Assembly (NCBI GenBank): GCA_002470565.1
Contig: DKMQ01000079.1
Coordinates: 11,347-20,127 of the forward strand
Length of the DNA: 8,781 nt
Source of the DNA: Oceanospirillaceae bacterium UBA7410
GTDB lineage: Bacteria > Pseudomonadota > Gammaproteobacteria > Pseudomonadales > Balneatricaceae
Reading direction: 5' to 3'
The position numbers were made by a program, and so were the translations under genes. Of the stretch, positions 1 to 6,506 are shown piece after piece; within the stretch, counting starts at the first letter, position 1, and each line of letters begins with the position of its first letter. The notes under the pieces are model-generated. The model was not told where the DNA came from and did no database searches. It saw only the letters and a list, made by a program, of their open reading frames with translations.

Positions 1-1617
1 GGGCACAAAGGCATCGATTCTATGCTCACTGAGCTAGCTGAAGTGGTTACCATTGATCAAGATGACATTAAACGTTTTAAACGTCGGTTAAATCAGCCCC
101 GCAGGCCTTTTAGTCCAGTAACATTACGTTTTCAATTGAACCCTACAGAAATTGCTCAAATTACTGTTAATCAACACCGTCTTCCAGGCGTTAGAATCGT
201 ACCAGAGTTGGTGCGTTACTACCCCATGGATGATGGTTTTGTGCATGCTTTGGGTTATGTGGGGCGCATTAATGATCGAGATTTAGCCAAGCTGGATAGT
301 GTTAATTACAGTGCCACCCACCATGTTGGAAAATTGGGTGTTGAACGCTTTTACGAAAATGAATTGCATGGCACTGTGGGGCACCAAACAGTAGAAACTA
401 ATGCTAGAGGCAGAGTTTTACAGGTATTAGAGCGCTTTGAACCAGTGCCTGGTAAAGATATTACTCTATTTTTAAATGCTCAATTACAACAAGCTGCTGT
501 GAAATTGTTAGAGGGAAAGCGTGGTGCAATTGTAGCAATAGACCCCAGCACTGGTGGGGTGTTAGCTATGGCTAGTGCGCCAACTTATGGCGCTAATCAA
601 TTCGTAACTGGCATTAGCAATGCCAATTACCAAGCGCTACGCAATTCTGACGACCTGCCTTTATTCAATCGAGCATTAAGGGGTCGATATCCTCCAGCGT
701 CTACGGTTAAACCTGTGATTGCTCTTGCAGGCATGGATACTGGCTTAGTCCCTCGTAACTATTCCCTTTGGGACCCAGGCTACTATCAGCTTACAGAAGG
801 TGGGCGCTTTTATCGTGACTGGAAAGAAGGGGGTCACGGACGTGTCGATATGCATAAATCTATCGTTGAGTCTGTAGACACCTATTATTATGCAATTGCC
901 CATTTGATGGGCAATGATCCAATGACAAAATATCTTGCCAAATTTGGGTTTGGGCAAGTGACCATTGCAGATCAGCCAGAAGCTACTAAGGCTGTGTTAC
1001 CCACCAAGCAATGGAAAAGCATTAATCGGAATGCGTCTTGGTTTCCAGGAGATTCTTTAAACCTTGGTATTGGACAAGGGTTTTTATCAGCCACACCCAC
1101 TCAGATAGCAAGTATGACTATGGTGTTGGCTAATAAAGGCCAATGGCACCAAGTGCGTATGATTAAGGCTATTAATGGCCAAGCGGTTACTAAGGTGAGT
1201 GACATAGGTCGTAATGATCCAAAGCAACCAATTGATATTAAGCTCAAACGAAATAGCGATTGGGACGGTGTACATAACGCCATGATAGACGTGATGCATG
1301 GGGCAAAAGGCACTGGGCGTCGCAGTGGCGCCAATAGTAGTTATAAAATGGCTGGAAAAACAGGCACAGCTCAAGTGTTGGGGATAAAGCAAGACAGCAC
1401 CTATGATGCAGATAAAATTGCTGAACGTTTTCGTGACCATGGCTTGTACATAGGCTGGGCTCCTGTTAATAATCCAAAAATTGCCATTGCAGTGATTATT
1501 GAAAATGGCGGAGGCGGAAGCTCTGCAGCAGCACCTTTGGCCCGTAAGCTTTTCGACTTATACGTTTTAGAGCCCAAACCTGAGGTGAAATCAGAAGACA
1601 ATGTGGGAGGCTCATAA
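1..1617 (+). CDS. mrdA: Penicillin-binding protein 2 (PBP2), elongasome transpeptidase, 5'-truncated by window edge
   Basis: PBP2 is the class B PBP that cross-links peptidoglycan during rod elongation, acting in the periplasm with RodA/MreBCD. The frame is open from base 1, and the seven codons before the first ATG (base 22) already align with E. coli PBP2, so that ATG is internal. The 538 visible residues lack roughly 90 N-terminal ones, including the cytoplasmic tail and membrane anchor (E. coli PBP2 is 633 aa). The non-catalytic domain shows YYPMDDGFVHALGYVGRIND and the HVGKLGVERFYE segment. Transpeptidase motifs are all present: STVK with nucleophile Ser at 700-702, SVD at 871-879, and KTGT starting at 1357. 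The C-terminal AERFRDHGLYIGWAP and IENGGGG segments are also typical. The family's metal-site residues DPG, RDW and GHG are kept, but a Cys ligand reported in Acinetobacter is Val here. rodA follows after 2 bases, so the two are co-transcribed. Identification is secure; only the 5' end is missing. Confidence 0.97.
   Translation, partial: GHKGIDSMLTELAEVVTIDQDDIKRFKRRLNQPRRPFSPVTLRFQLNPTEIAQITVNQHRLPGVRIVPELVRYYPMDDGFVHALGYVGRINDRDLAKLDSVNYSATHHVGKLGVERFYENELHGTVGHQTVETNARGRVLQVLERFEPVPGKDITLFLNAQLQQAAVKLLEGKRGAIVAIDPSTGGVLAMASAPTYGANQFVTGISNANYQALRNSDDLPLFNRALRGRYPPASTVKPVIALAGMDTGLVPRNYSLWDPGYYQLTEGGRFYRDWKEGGHGRVDMHKSIVESVDTYYYAIAHLMGNDPMTKYLAKFGFGQVTIADQPEATKAVLPTKQWKSINRNASWFPGDSLNLGIGQGFLSATPTQIASMTMVLANKGQWHQVRMIKAINGQAVTKVSDIGRNDPKQPIDIKLKRNSDWDGVHNAMIDVMHGAKGTGRRSGANSSYKMAGKTGTAQVLGIKQDSTYDADKIAERFRDHGLYIGWAPVNNPKIAIAVIIENGGGGSSAAAPLARKLFDLYVLEPKPEVKSEDNVGGS
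1605..1610 (+). promoter_or_regulatory. Ribosome binding site of rodA
   Basis: GGGAGG sits within the last codons of mrdA, 9 bases before the rodA ATG at 1620. It fixes that start and, with only TT between the mrdA TAA and the rodA ATG, indicates translational coupling of the PBP2-RodA pair. Confidence 0.8.
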
Positions 1618-1619
1618 TT

Positions 1620-2756
1620 ATGGCGGACTTCCAGCGCAGCGCCCCAGATGCAAAAGGACACTTAAGAAAGGGCCCAGGGCTCTGGGTAAAGCTTAGGCTA
1701 GATCCATTTTTATTGATATTGATATTTGCCATTATGTCTTTTGGCTTATTAGTACTTTACTCTGGCTCTGGTGCGAGTGACGCTGCGGTGCAAAGACAAT
1801 CAATACGCTATGGCGTAGCCTTGCTAGTGGTTATTTTCATCACGCAAATGAACCTACGTCATGCGCAACGCTGGATTCCTTTGGTATATATTGCTGGGCT
1901 TTTATTGCTGCTTGCTGTGCTCTTTTTTGGCGTGGGTGCTAAAGGTGCTCAGCGTTGGCTGGAGCTACCAGGCTTACCGCGATTTCAGCCATCAGAAATG
2001 ATGAAGCTGGCTGTACCTCTTATGGTCTCATGGTATTTGGCTAGTAGGCCCAGACCCCCTTCGCTAGCACACGTATTTGTGGCTATATTATTAGTTGCGA
2101 TACCTGTATTACTCATTGCAAAGCAACCTGATCTTGGCACTGCATTACTTGTGGGAAGCTCTGGTGTTTTTGTGATCTTCTTTGCGGGGTTATTGTGGCG
2201 TTATTTAATAGCTGCAATGGTAATAGGCGCTGCAGGTTTGCCCCTTTTATGGATGGGGATGCGCGAATACCAAAAACAGCGGGTGCTGACATTTTTAGAC
2301 CCAGAAAGCGACCCTTTGGGTGCAGGTTGGAATATTATCCAGTCTAAAATTGCGATCGGTTCAGGTGGTATTAATGGGAAGGGATGGTTACAAGGTACGC
2401 AATCACACCTAGACTTTTTACCAGAGACCCATACTGACTTTATCGTTGCTGTACTTGCTGAAGAGTTTGGTTTAATGGGTGTTTGTTTATTACTTGCCCT
2501 CTATTTTCTAGTGTTACTTAGAGGTCTAGTGATCGCTGGATCTGCAGCGCATCCGTTTGATCGAATGTTAGCGGCAAGTTTAACCCTCACTTTCTTCGTA
2601 TATGTAGTGGTTAATATCGGTATGGTTAGCGGTTTGTTACCCGTGGTTGGTGTCCCATTGCCTATGGTAAGCTATGGAGGTACATCGGCTGTCACTTTGA
2701 TGGCAAGTTTGGGTTTATTAATGTCTATACATGCCCGCAGGCCTCAACGTACTTAG
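1620..2756 (+). CDS. rodA: RodA, SEDS-family peptidoglycan glycosyltransferase
   Basis: RodA polymerises lipid II into glycan strands in the inner membrane and pairs with PBP2 as the elongasome synthase. The 378-aa protein is close to the family's usual 370. It has a short basic cytoplasmic N-terminus (about residues 1-27) followed by about ten hydrophobic segments. SEDS signatures are visible: GAQRWLELPG near 109-118, QPSEMMKLA near 123-131, KQPDLGTALL near 168-177, and the large periplasmic loop with NIIQSKIAIGSGG then FLPETHTDFI. In that last motif Asp273 matches the essential Asp262 of E. coli RodA. The C-terminal PMVSYGGTS motif is also present. The ATG start is supported by GGGAGG at 1605-1610, inside the end of mrdA, with a 9-base spacer. 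The stop lies 16 bases from the stop of convergent alr. It is distinguished from the paralogue FtsW by its pairing with mrdA and its RodA-like sequence. Confidence 0.97.
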   Translation: MADFQRSAPDAKGHLRKGPGLWVKLRLDPFLLILIFAIMSFGLLVLYSGSGASDAAVQRQSIRYGVALLVVIFITQMNLRHAQRWIPLVYIAGLLLLLAVLFFGVGAKGAQRWLELPGLPRFQPSEMMKLAVPLMVSWYLASRPRPPSLAHVFVAILLVAIPVLLIAKQPDLGTALLVGSSGVFVIFFAGLLWRYLIAAMVIGAAGLPLLWMGMREYQKQRVLTFLDPESDPLGAGWNIIQSKIAIGSGGINGKGWLQGTQSHLDFLPETHTDFIVAVLAEEFGLMGVCLLLALYFLVLLRGLVIAGSAAHPFDRMLAASLTLTFFVYVVVNIGMVSGLLPVVGVPLPMVSYGGTSAVTLMASLGLLMSIHARRPQRT

Positions 2757-2772
2757 AGATAGCGCACTTAGA

Positions 2773-3855
2773 TTAGCGGATATACTTAATGGGTAGGCGC
2801 TGTGTCACTCTGGTCATTAATTCATAACCTATAGTGCTTGAGTGTCTTGCAACTTCATTGATATTCAAATCTTTGCCCCATAAACATACCGGATCACCTA
2901 TTTTAACCCCCGGAAGATCTGTCACATCTAAAGTAATCATGTCCATAGATACGCGGCCAACAAGGCTAGCACGCTGGCCGTTTACCAACACTGGTGTGCC
3001 AGAAGCAGCATTACGAGGGTAACCATCTCCATAGCCAATGGATACAGTGGCGATGACTGAAGTGCGCTTAGCGGTCCATGTTTGTGCATAACCCACTGTT
3101 TGTCCAGCCTCAATTTCACGCAAAGACGTTATGGCAGAATACATCCCCATAACGGGCTGTAAACCCTGACTTGAAGGGTGATCTGCATCTAGGGGTGAAT
3201 TACCATAAAGCATGAACCCCGCTCGGTTCCAATCAGCGTGGGCTTTTGGCCACGCCATAATAGCGGGTGAGTTGGCCAAACTTAAAGGCGTATTAAAAGG
3301 CTCAACGGTGTCCATAAAAAGCTTTAGCTGATGCTTAGTGAAGTCGTTATTAATTTCATCAGCACTGGCAAAGTGAGTAGCAAATACGATGCCTTGGGCT
3401 ACGTTATCACTTGCCCGTAACTGTTGATAATAGCGATCCACATTGCTTGGGCTTAAGCCTAAACGGTGCATGCCAGTATCTACTTTAATCCATACTGTAA
3501 TAGGTTTGGCTAAATTGGCATTCAATATAGCACTAACTTGCGTAGGATCTTCTACCATGACCCAAAAACCTTGCTCAGCAGCAACAGCCACTTCGTCAGC
3601 GCTAAAGAGCCCCTCTAGTAATACGATGGGCTTATGGATGCCTGCTTTGCGCAATACTAAAGCTTCTTCAATACAGGCCACGCCAAATATAGGGGCATAG
3701 GGTTGTAAAGCCATAGCGCACTCTATTGCTCCATGACCGTATGCATTAGCTTTAACTACAGCCATAGTCTGTGAGTGAGGAGCTAGACTGCAGGCCCATT
3801 GATAATTATGAACCAATGCAGACAGGTCTACGGCCATATAACTTGGACGGGCCAT
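2773..3855 (-). CDS. alr: Alanine racemase (PLP-dependent)
   Basis: Alr interconverts L- and D-alanine in the cytoplasm, supplying D-Ala for peptidoglycan. Starting at the ATG at 3855 the protein is 360 aa, the usual family size, and begins with the typical MARPSYMAVDLSAL strand. The frame stays open upstream to a GTG at 3936, but that would add 27 unrelated residues and overlap dat by 71 bases. Visible motifs are AVVKANAYGHG with PLP-binding Lys35, KVDTGMHRLG with the Lys124 and Arg131 positions (the Lys is carbamylated in the Geobacillus enzyme), SIGYGDGYPR with catalytic Tyr275, and GRVSMDM in the C-terminal beta domain. It is the last gene of the minus-strand cluster, 10 bases after the dat stop, with only a weak AGAGA-like ribosome site. 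Its partnership with dat suggests feeding or draining a D-amino-acid pool. Whether it is the sole biosynthetic racemase or a catabolic one cannot be told from this window. Confidence 0.96.
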   Translation of the reverse strand: MARPSYMAVDLSALVHNYQWACSLAPHSQTMAVVKANAYGHGAIECAMALQPYAPIFGVACIEEALVLRKAGIHKPIVLLEGLFSADEVAVAAEQGFWVMVEDPTQVSAILNANLAKPITVWIKVDTGMHRLGLSPSNVDRYYQQLRASDNVAQGIVFATHFASADEINNDFTKHQLKLFMDTVEPFNTPLSLANSPAIMAWPKAHADWNRAGFMLYGNSPLDADHPSSQGLQPVMGMYSAITSLREIEAGQTVGYAQTWTAKRTSVIATVSIGYGDGYPRNAASGTPVLVNGQRASLVGRVSMDMITLDVTDLPGVKIGDPVCLWGKDLNINEVARHSSTIGYELMTRVTQRLPIKYIR

Positions 3856-3865
3856 GATGAAGTCT

Positions 3866-4723
3866 CTAGTAGTTAAATTTGCCAGCGCTGTATAGTTGAG
3901 CAGCTTTTTCCCATACAGGGCCAGGCTTACCATCACCTACCAATTGACCGTCAATTTGAGTCACTGGGGCAATTTCTTTACTAGAGCTGGAAATCCAAAT
4001 TTCGTCAGCATCAAACACTTCTTCTCTTGTGACATTTCGTTCTTCTACAGCAATGCTGCCGTCTTCACGCAATACGCCTAAAGCAATCAGGCGAGTGATG
4101 CCTGGTAAAATTTGATTATCCAACACGGGTGTAATTACGGTGCCGTTTTTAACAATATATGCATTGCAGGCGCCGCATTCAGTTAGTTCACCTTGTTCAT
4201 TAAATAACAAAACTTCGTCACTACCTTGGCTGTAGCCTTGCTGATAATGCATTACATTACCAAGTAAAGAAATGGACTTAATGTTGCACTTCTTCCAGCG
4301 ATGATCTTGCATGGTGGTTACTTTGTAGGCATTAACTTTATCTCGCTGCGGAATAGGAGCAGCCGGAATAGCCGTAGGCATAGCAAAGACTGTAGGCGTT
4401 ACACCTGCAGGGTAGGGGTGATGGCGCTTAGTGTCGGCACCACGGGTGACGTGTAAATATAGTCCAACTTGAGGATCAGGGTTGAGATTAATCAACTCCT
4501 GGCATAGGTCACGCCATTGATCATGGCTCCAGTTAAGCTGTATTTCTAATGCGGCCAAACCTTCGATCATACGGTCAATATGTGGCCCAAAACCCACCAT
4601 TTTTCCACCATAAGAAGGAATCACTTCATAGATGCCATCACCAAACAAAAAGCCCCGATCCAAAGGTGAAATTTTAGCTTCTTCCATGGGTATAAAACTG
4701 CCATTAAGGTAAACAATGCTCAT
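3866..4723 (-). CDS. dat: D-amino-acid aminotransferase (class IV, PLP-dependent)
   Basis: The predicted reaction is D-alanine + 2-oxoglutarate to pyruvate + D-glutamate, reversible and broad in D-amino-acid substrate, in the cytoplasm. The 285 aa fit the fold-type IV family (Bacillus D-AAT is about 283). The N-terminus MSIVYLNGSF and the LDRGFLFGDGIYEV motif contain Tyr32. HVTRGADTKRHHPYP supplies the Arg/His substrate-carboxylate cluster. The motif QDHRWKKCNIKSISLL, with PLP-Lys149, is characteristic of D-AAT rather than branched-chain aminotransferase or aminodeoxychorismate lyase. Glu182 in LTECGACNAYIV matches the cofactor-binding Glu, although the usual EGSSSN-type stretch has two Cys here. 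The start codon lies 3 bases after the LysR stop (TAA GTT ATG), with AGAGA upstream, and alr follows 10 bases downstream. LysR-dat-alr therefore appear co-transcribed. BCAT or other class IV activity is less likely but not excluded. Confidence 0.91.
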   Translation of the reverse strand: MSIVYLNGSFIPMEEAKISPLDRGFLFGDGIYEVIPSYGGKMVGFGPHIDRMIEGLAALEIQLNWSHDQWRDLCQELINLNPDPQVGLYLHVTRGADTKRHHPYPAGVTPTVFAMPTAIPAAPIPQRDKVNAYKVTTMQDHRWKKCNIKSISLLGNVMHYQQGYSQGSDEVLLFNEQGELTECGACNAYIVKNGTVITPVLDNQILPGITRLIALGVLREDGSIAVEERNVTREEVFDADEIWISSSSKEIAPVTQIDGQLVGDGKPGPVWEKAAQLYSAGKFNY

Positions 4724-4726
4724 AAC

Positions 4727-5614
4727 TTAATCTCTAATAATTTGACTAACCAGTTGACTGGCGCTGTCGGCTAATAATTGTGGTAATAAACGATCTTCAT
4801 CTTGACGCCAACCACAACAAAATTTTAGTTTTGGAGGTGCTGGATCAACATTAAATGCGATAAGCCGTTCATTGTTTAACGCATCTTCTACAATAGGTTG
4901 AGGCAATAAAGCAATGCCGGCACCTTGTTCGGCCATAGCTAATAAGCCAGACACTGAATTGCTGGTATGAAATTTTGGCTTTTCTGCCACTTGGCTAAAT
5001 AATTCTTGCAAGTGCTTTCCTGGGCCTGTGGCTGCTGGAAAGCTTAAAATAGGGCATCGACTTAAAGCGTTGATGTCCATACTACGGCTATTTTTGGCAA
5101 AGTGAGGGCTCCCTACCCACACTTGTGGAAGCGAGCTTAGTGGCTGGGTGTTAACAGACACTGCTTGCCCTGTGTACACCATTAGCGCTAGGTCTAGTTG
5201 GTGTTCCTCTAGCTGCTTATATAGCGATAAAGACAAGTCTATAGTGAGTTCGAATTGGATTAATGGGTGCTGCTCACGCCACACCTTTAACAAATCTCTT
5301 AGCCATAAGTGCGCTACAGTGTCTGCAATGCCAATACGAAATACACCCTGTTGAGGGGCGTCATCTTGTAACTGAGCCTTCATTTCACTACTAATAGCCA
5401 CTAAGCGTTCGGCAAAAGGTAGTAATTGCCTGCCCCGTGCAGTAAGTTTGGTGCCACTTTGATCTCGTTTAAATAGCTTAACCCCTAGCTCTTCTTCTAA
5501 AGTGGCAATGCGAGCAGAAATCGCAGGCTGAGACGCATGTAACTGAGACGCAGCACCGTGGAAACTACCTAAAGTAGCCACCTTAATAAAGCTGTTGAGG
5601 TTACGAAGACGCAC
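4727..5614 (-). CDS. LysR-type transcriptional regulator, probably of the D-glutamate/5-oxoproline cluster
   Basis: This is a DNA-binding regulator, normally a tetramer that responds to a small metabolite. The 295 aa match the family length. The winged helix-turn-helix occupies about residues 1-60, with SFHGAASQLHASQPAISARI and LEEELGVKLFKRD as the recognition and wing segments. A linker helix follows, then a two-lobe periplasmic-binding-like effector domain from about residue 90 (FRIGIADTVAHLWLRDLL) to the end. The start is GTG at 5614, chosen because AGGAG lies 7 bases upstream and the next residues are the canonical LysR N-terminus. It is encoded in the same direction as its neighbours, 32 bases after the cyclase gene and 3 bases before dat. 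This differs from the usual divergent LysR layout and suggests operon-internal autoregulation. The effector is unknown; 5-oxoproline, D-Glu or D-Ala are guesses from context. Confidence 0.93.
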   Translation of the reverse strand: MRLRNLNSFIKVATLGSFHGAASQLHASQPAISARIATLEEELGVKLFKRDQSGTKLTARGRQLLPFAERLVAISSEMKAQLQDDAPQQGVFRIGIADTVAHLWLRDLLKVWREQHPLIQFELTIDLSLSLYKQLEEHQLDLALMVYTGQAVSVNTQPLSSLPQVWVGSPHFAKNSRSMDINALSRCPILSFPAATGPGKHLQELFSQVAEKPKFHTSNSVSGLLAMAEQGAGIALLPQPIVEDALNNERLIAFNVDPAPPKLKFCCGWRQDEDRLLPQLLADSASQLVSQIIRD

Positions 5615-5620
5615 ACTGAG

Positions 5621-5625
5621 CTCCT
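5621..5625 (-). promoter_or_regulatory. Ribosome binding site of the LysR gene (supports a GTG start)
   Basis: Read on the minus strand this is AGGAG, 6 bases before the GTG at 5612-5614. It is one of the strongest Shine-Dalgarno matches in the minus-strand cluster and decides the non-ATG start. Confidence 0.75.
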
Positions 5626-5630
5626 ATATT

Positions 5631-5668
5631 GATTTTTTTGACAAAATTAATCACAAAAACCAGTGATT
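5631..5668. promoter_or_regulatory. Candidate operator or weak attenuator: two overlapping inverted repeats upstream of the LysR gene
   Basis: The stretch contains a perfect 6-base dyad, AATCAC-N8-GTGATT (5649-5668). Next to it, sharing four bases, is an imperfect AT-rich dyad with outer arms GATT/AATC and inner arms TTT/AAA (5631-5652). They span the end of the cyclase gene and the 32-base gap before the LysR start. Position and symmetry suit a LysR autoregulatory site. The 6-base stem followed by a short T-rich run on the minus strand could instead be a weak terminator or attenuator. Chance is possible in such AT-rich DNA. Confidence 0.3.
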
Positions 5669-6504
5669 TGGCGTAATTGGTTAATCACAGATTGGCCTTC
5701 GCTTACTGGCAAACCATCTTCTGTAAGTTGGTTTATACGCGTTACACCGTCTACGCTGCCAAGGTCTGATAAATACTGCAAAATAGACAAGGGCTCAATT
5801 TTAGCTAATAAATCGTGTCTATGCCATAGACCTAAAAAAGCAATCATGCCGTACGCGCCCCAGTTAGAAACATCTGCAATAATAAGCTCATCTGCTTGGG
5901 TTATAGCAGGCACGATATCCAGCTTTTCAAGTGCATGGATTACCTTTCCCATGCCTATTTCGTTGCCACCATCACCTACAGCGATAGTAGGGCATTTAGC
6001 CAAGTCCATATAGCTATCAAAACACGCAGTGCCTTGGCTGATACTCTCACCACGCATATTGTAATAGCCCCCATCTTGAGCTTGGCCTGGGCGTTCAATA
6101 GAAACAATCGCTTGTGGGTTTAGAAGCTCCAGAGCAGCTAAAGTCTGCGCTGCTATATTGTCTGAAATACCTAGTTCAATTTTATGTGTCCGATAGCGTG
6201 CGCTAAGAGCCCCCACAAGTGGTTCTCCACATACAATTATAGGCACAGCGCCTAGTTCTTCTAAGCACTGGTAAAGTGCGATAGCGCCCACAGGACCATC
6301 TGTTTCAAAGGTACCTACTACAGGAAATCCTGTGCCAATGAGCACTGTGCTTCCTGATGTGCCTTTTATACAAGTTTGTAAAATTTGTGCCGCTCTTAAG
6401 CAATAACCTGCATCTAAAGCAGGCTGCACTTGGGCCATGCCACGAGGATTTCGAGCGACTAAAGCATCTTCAATCTGTTGGCTAAGTTGTTGGTCATTAA
6501 GCAT
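5647..6504 (-). CDS. D-glutamate cyclase-like protein (DUF4392 family), stand-alone
   Basis: The 285-aa protein matches the C-terminal DUF4392 domain of mammalian D-glutamate cyclase (DGLUCY), a mitochondrial enzyme that converts D-glutamate to 5-oxo-D-proline. Motifs in order are TGFPV (58-62), ETDGP (67-71), ERPG (137-140), DGGYYNMRG (144-152), GDGGNEIGMG (177-186) and SNWGAYG (213-219). The same ERxG, DGxYYN, GDGGNExGMGK and SNWGxY blocks occur in the human protein as recalled. The DUF1445 half that precedes it in DGLUCY is absent here. It looks cytosolic, with no signal peptide or membrane span. The start at 6504 is 2 bases after the pxpC stop, with AAGGA six bases upstream. Coupling to all three oxoprolinase genes makes 5-oxoproline its most likely product. 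Family assignment is firm, but the activity of this bacterial protein is inferred. Confidence 0.87.
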   Translation of the reverse strand: MLNDQQLSQQIEDALVARNPRGMAQVQPALDAGYCLRAAQILQTCIKGTSGSTVLIGTGFPVVGTFETDGPVGAIALYQCLEELGAVPIIVCGEPLVGALSARYRTHKIELGISDNIAAQTLAALELLNPQAIVSIERPGQAQDGGYYNMRGESISQGTACFDSYMDLAKCPTIAVGDGGNEIGMGKVIHALEKLDIVPAITQADELIIADVSNWGAYGMIAFLGLWHRHDLLAKIEPLSILQYLSDLGSVDGVTRINQLTEDGLPVSEGQSVINQLRQITGFCD

Positions 6505-6506
6505 GG

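Noticed and set aside
22..24. ATG at 22 as the true mrdA start and ATG at 8739 (minus) as the true pxpA start
   Set aside because: Both frames continue to the window edge with residues that match the family (GHKGIDS before mrdA's ATG, HPAYPDLVGFGRRS before pxpA's), so both genes are cut by the window.
1087..1440. Antisense open frame of 117 codons inside mrdA, and similar shadow frames at 745-957, 1401-1661, 5663-6013 and 7487-7735
   Set aside because: They lie opposite or out of frame with well-supported genes, have no recognisable motifs and lack ribosome sites.
2751..2772. Direct repeat ACTTAGA at 2751-2757 and 2766-2772 around the rodA/alr junction
   Set aside because: Only 7 bases long, with nothing else to suggest a mobile-element duplication or a regulatory site.
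2773..3936. Longer alr starting at a GTG at 3936
   Set aside because: The 27 extra residues are unlike any alanine racemase N-terminus and would overlap dat by 71 bases. The ATG at 3855 gives the canonical start 10 bases after the dat stop.
5620..5664. Sigma-70-like promoter on the minus strand (TTGTGA with a 17-18 base spacer) before the LysR gene
   Set aside because: The -10 candidates (TCAATA or CAATAT) match the consensus at only about two positions, too weak to annotate in AT-rich DNA.
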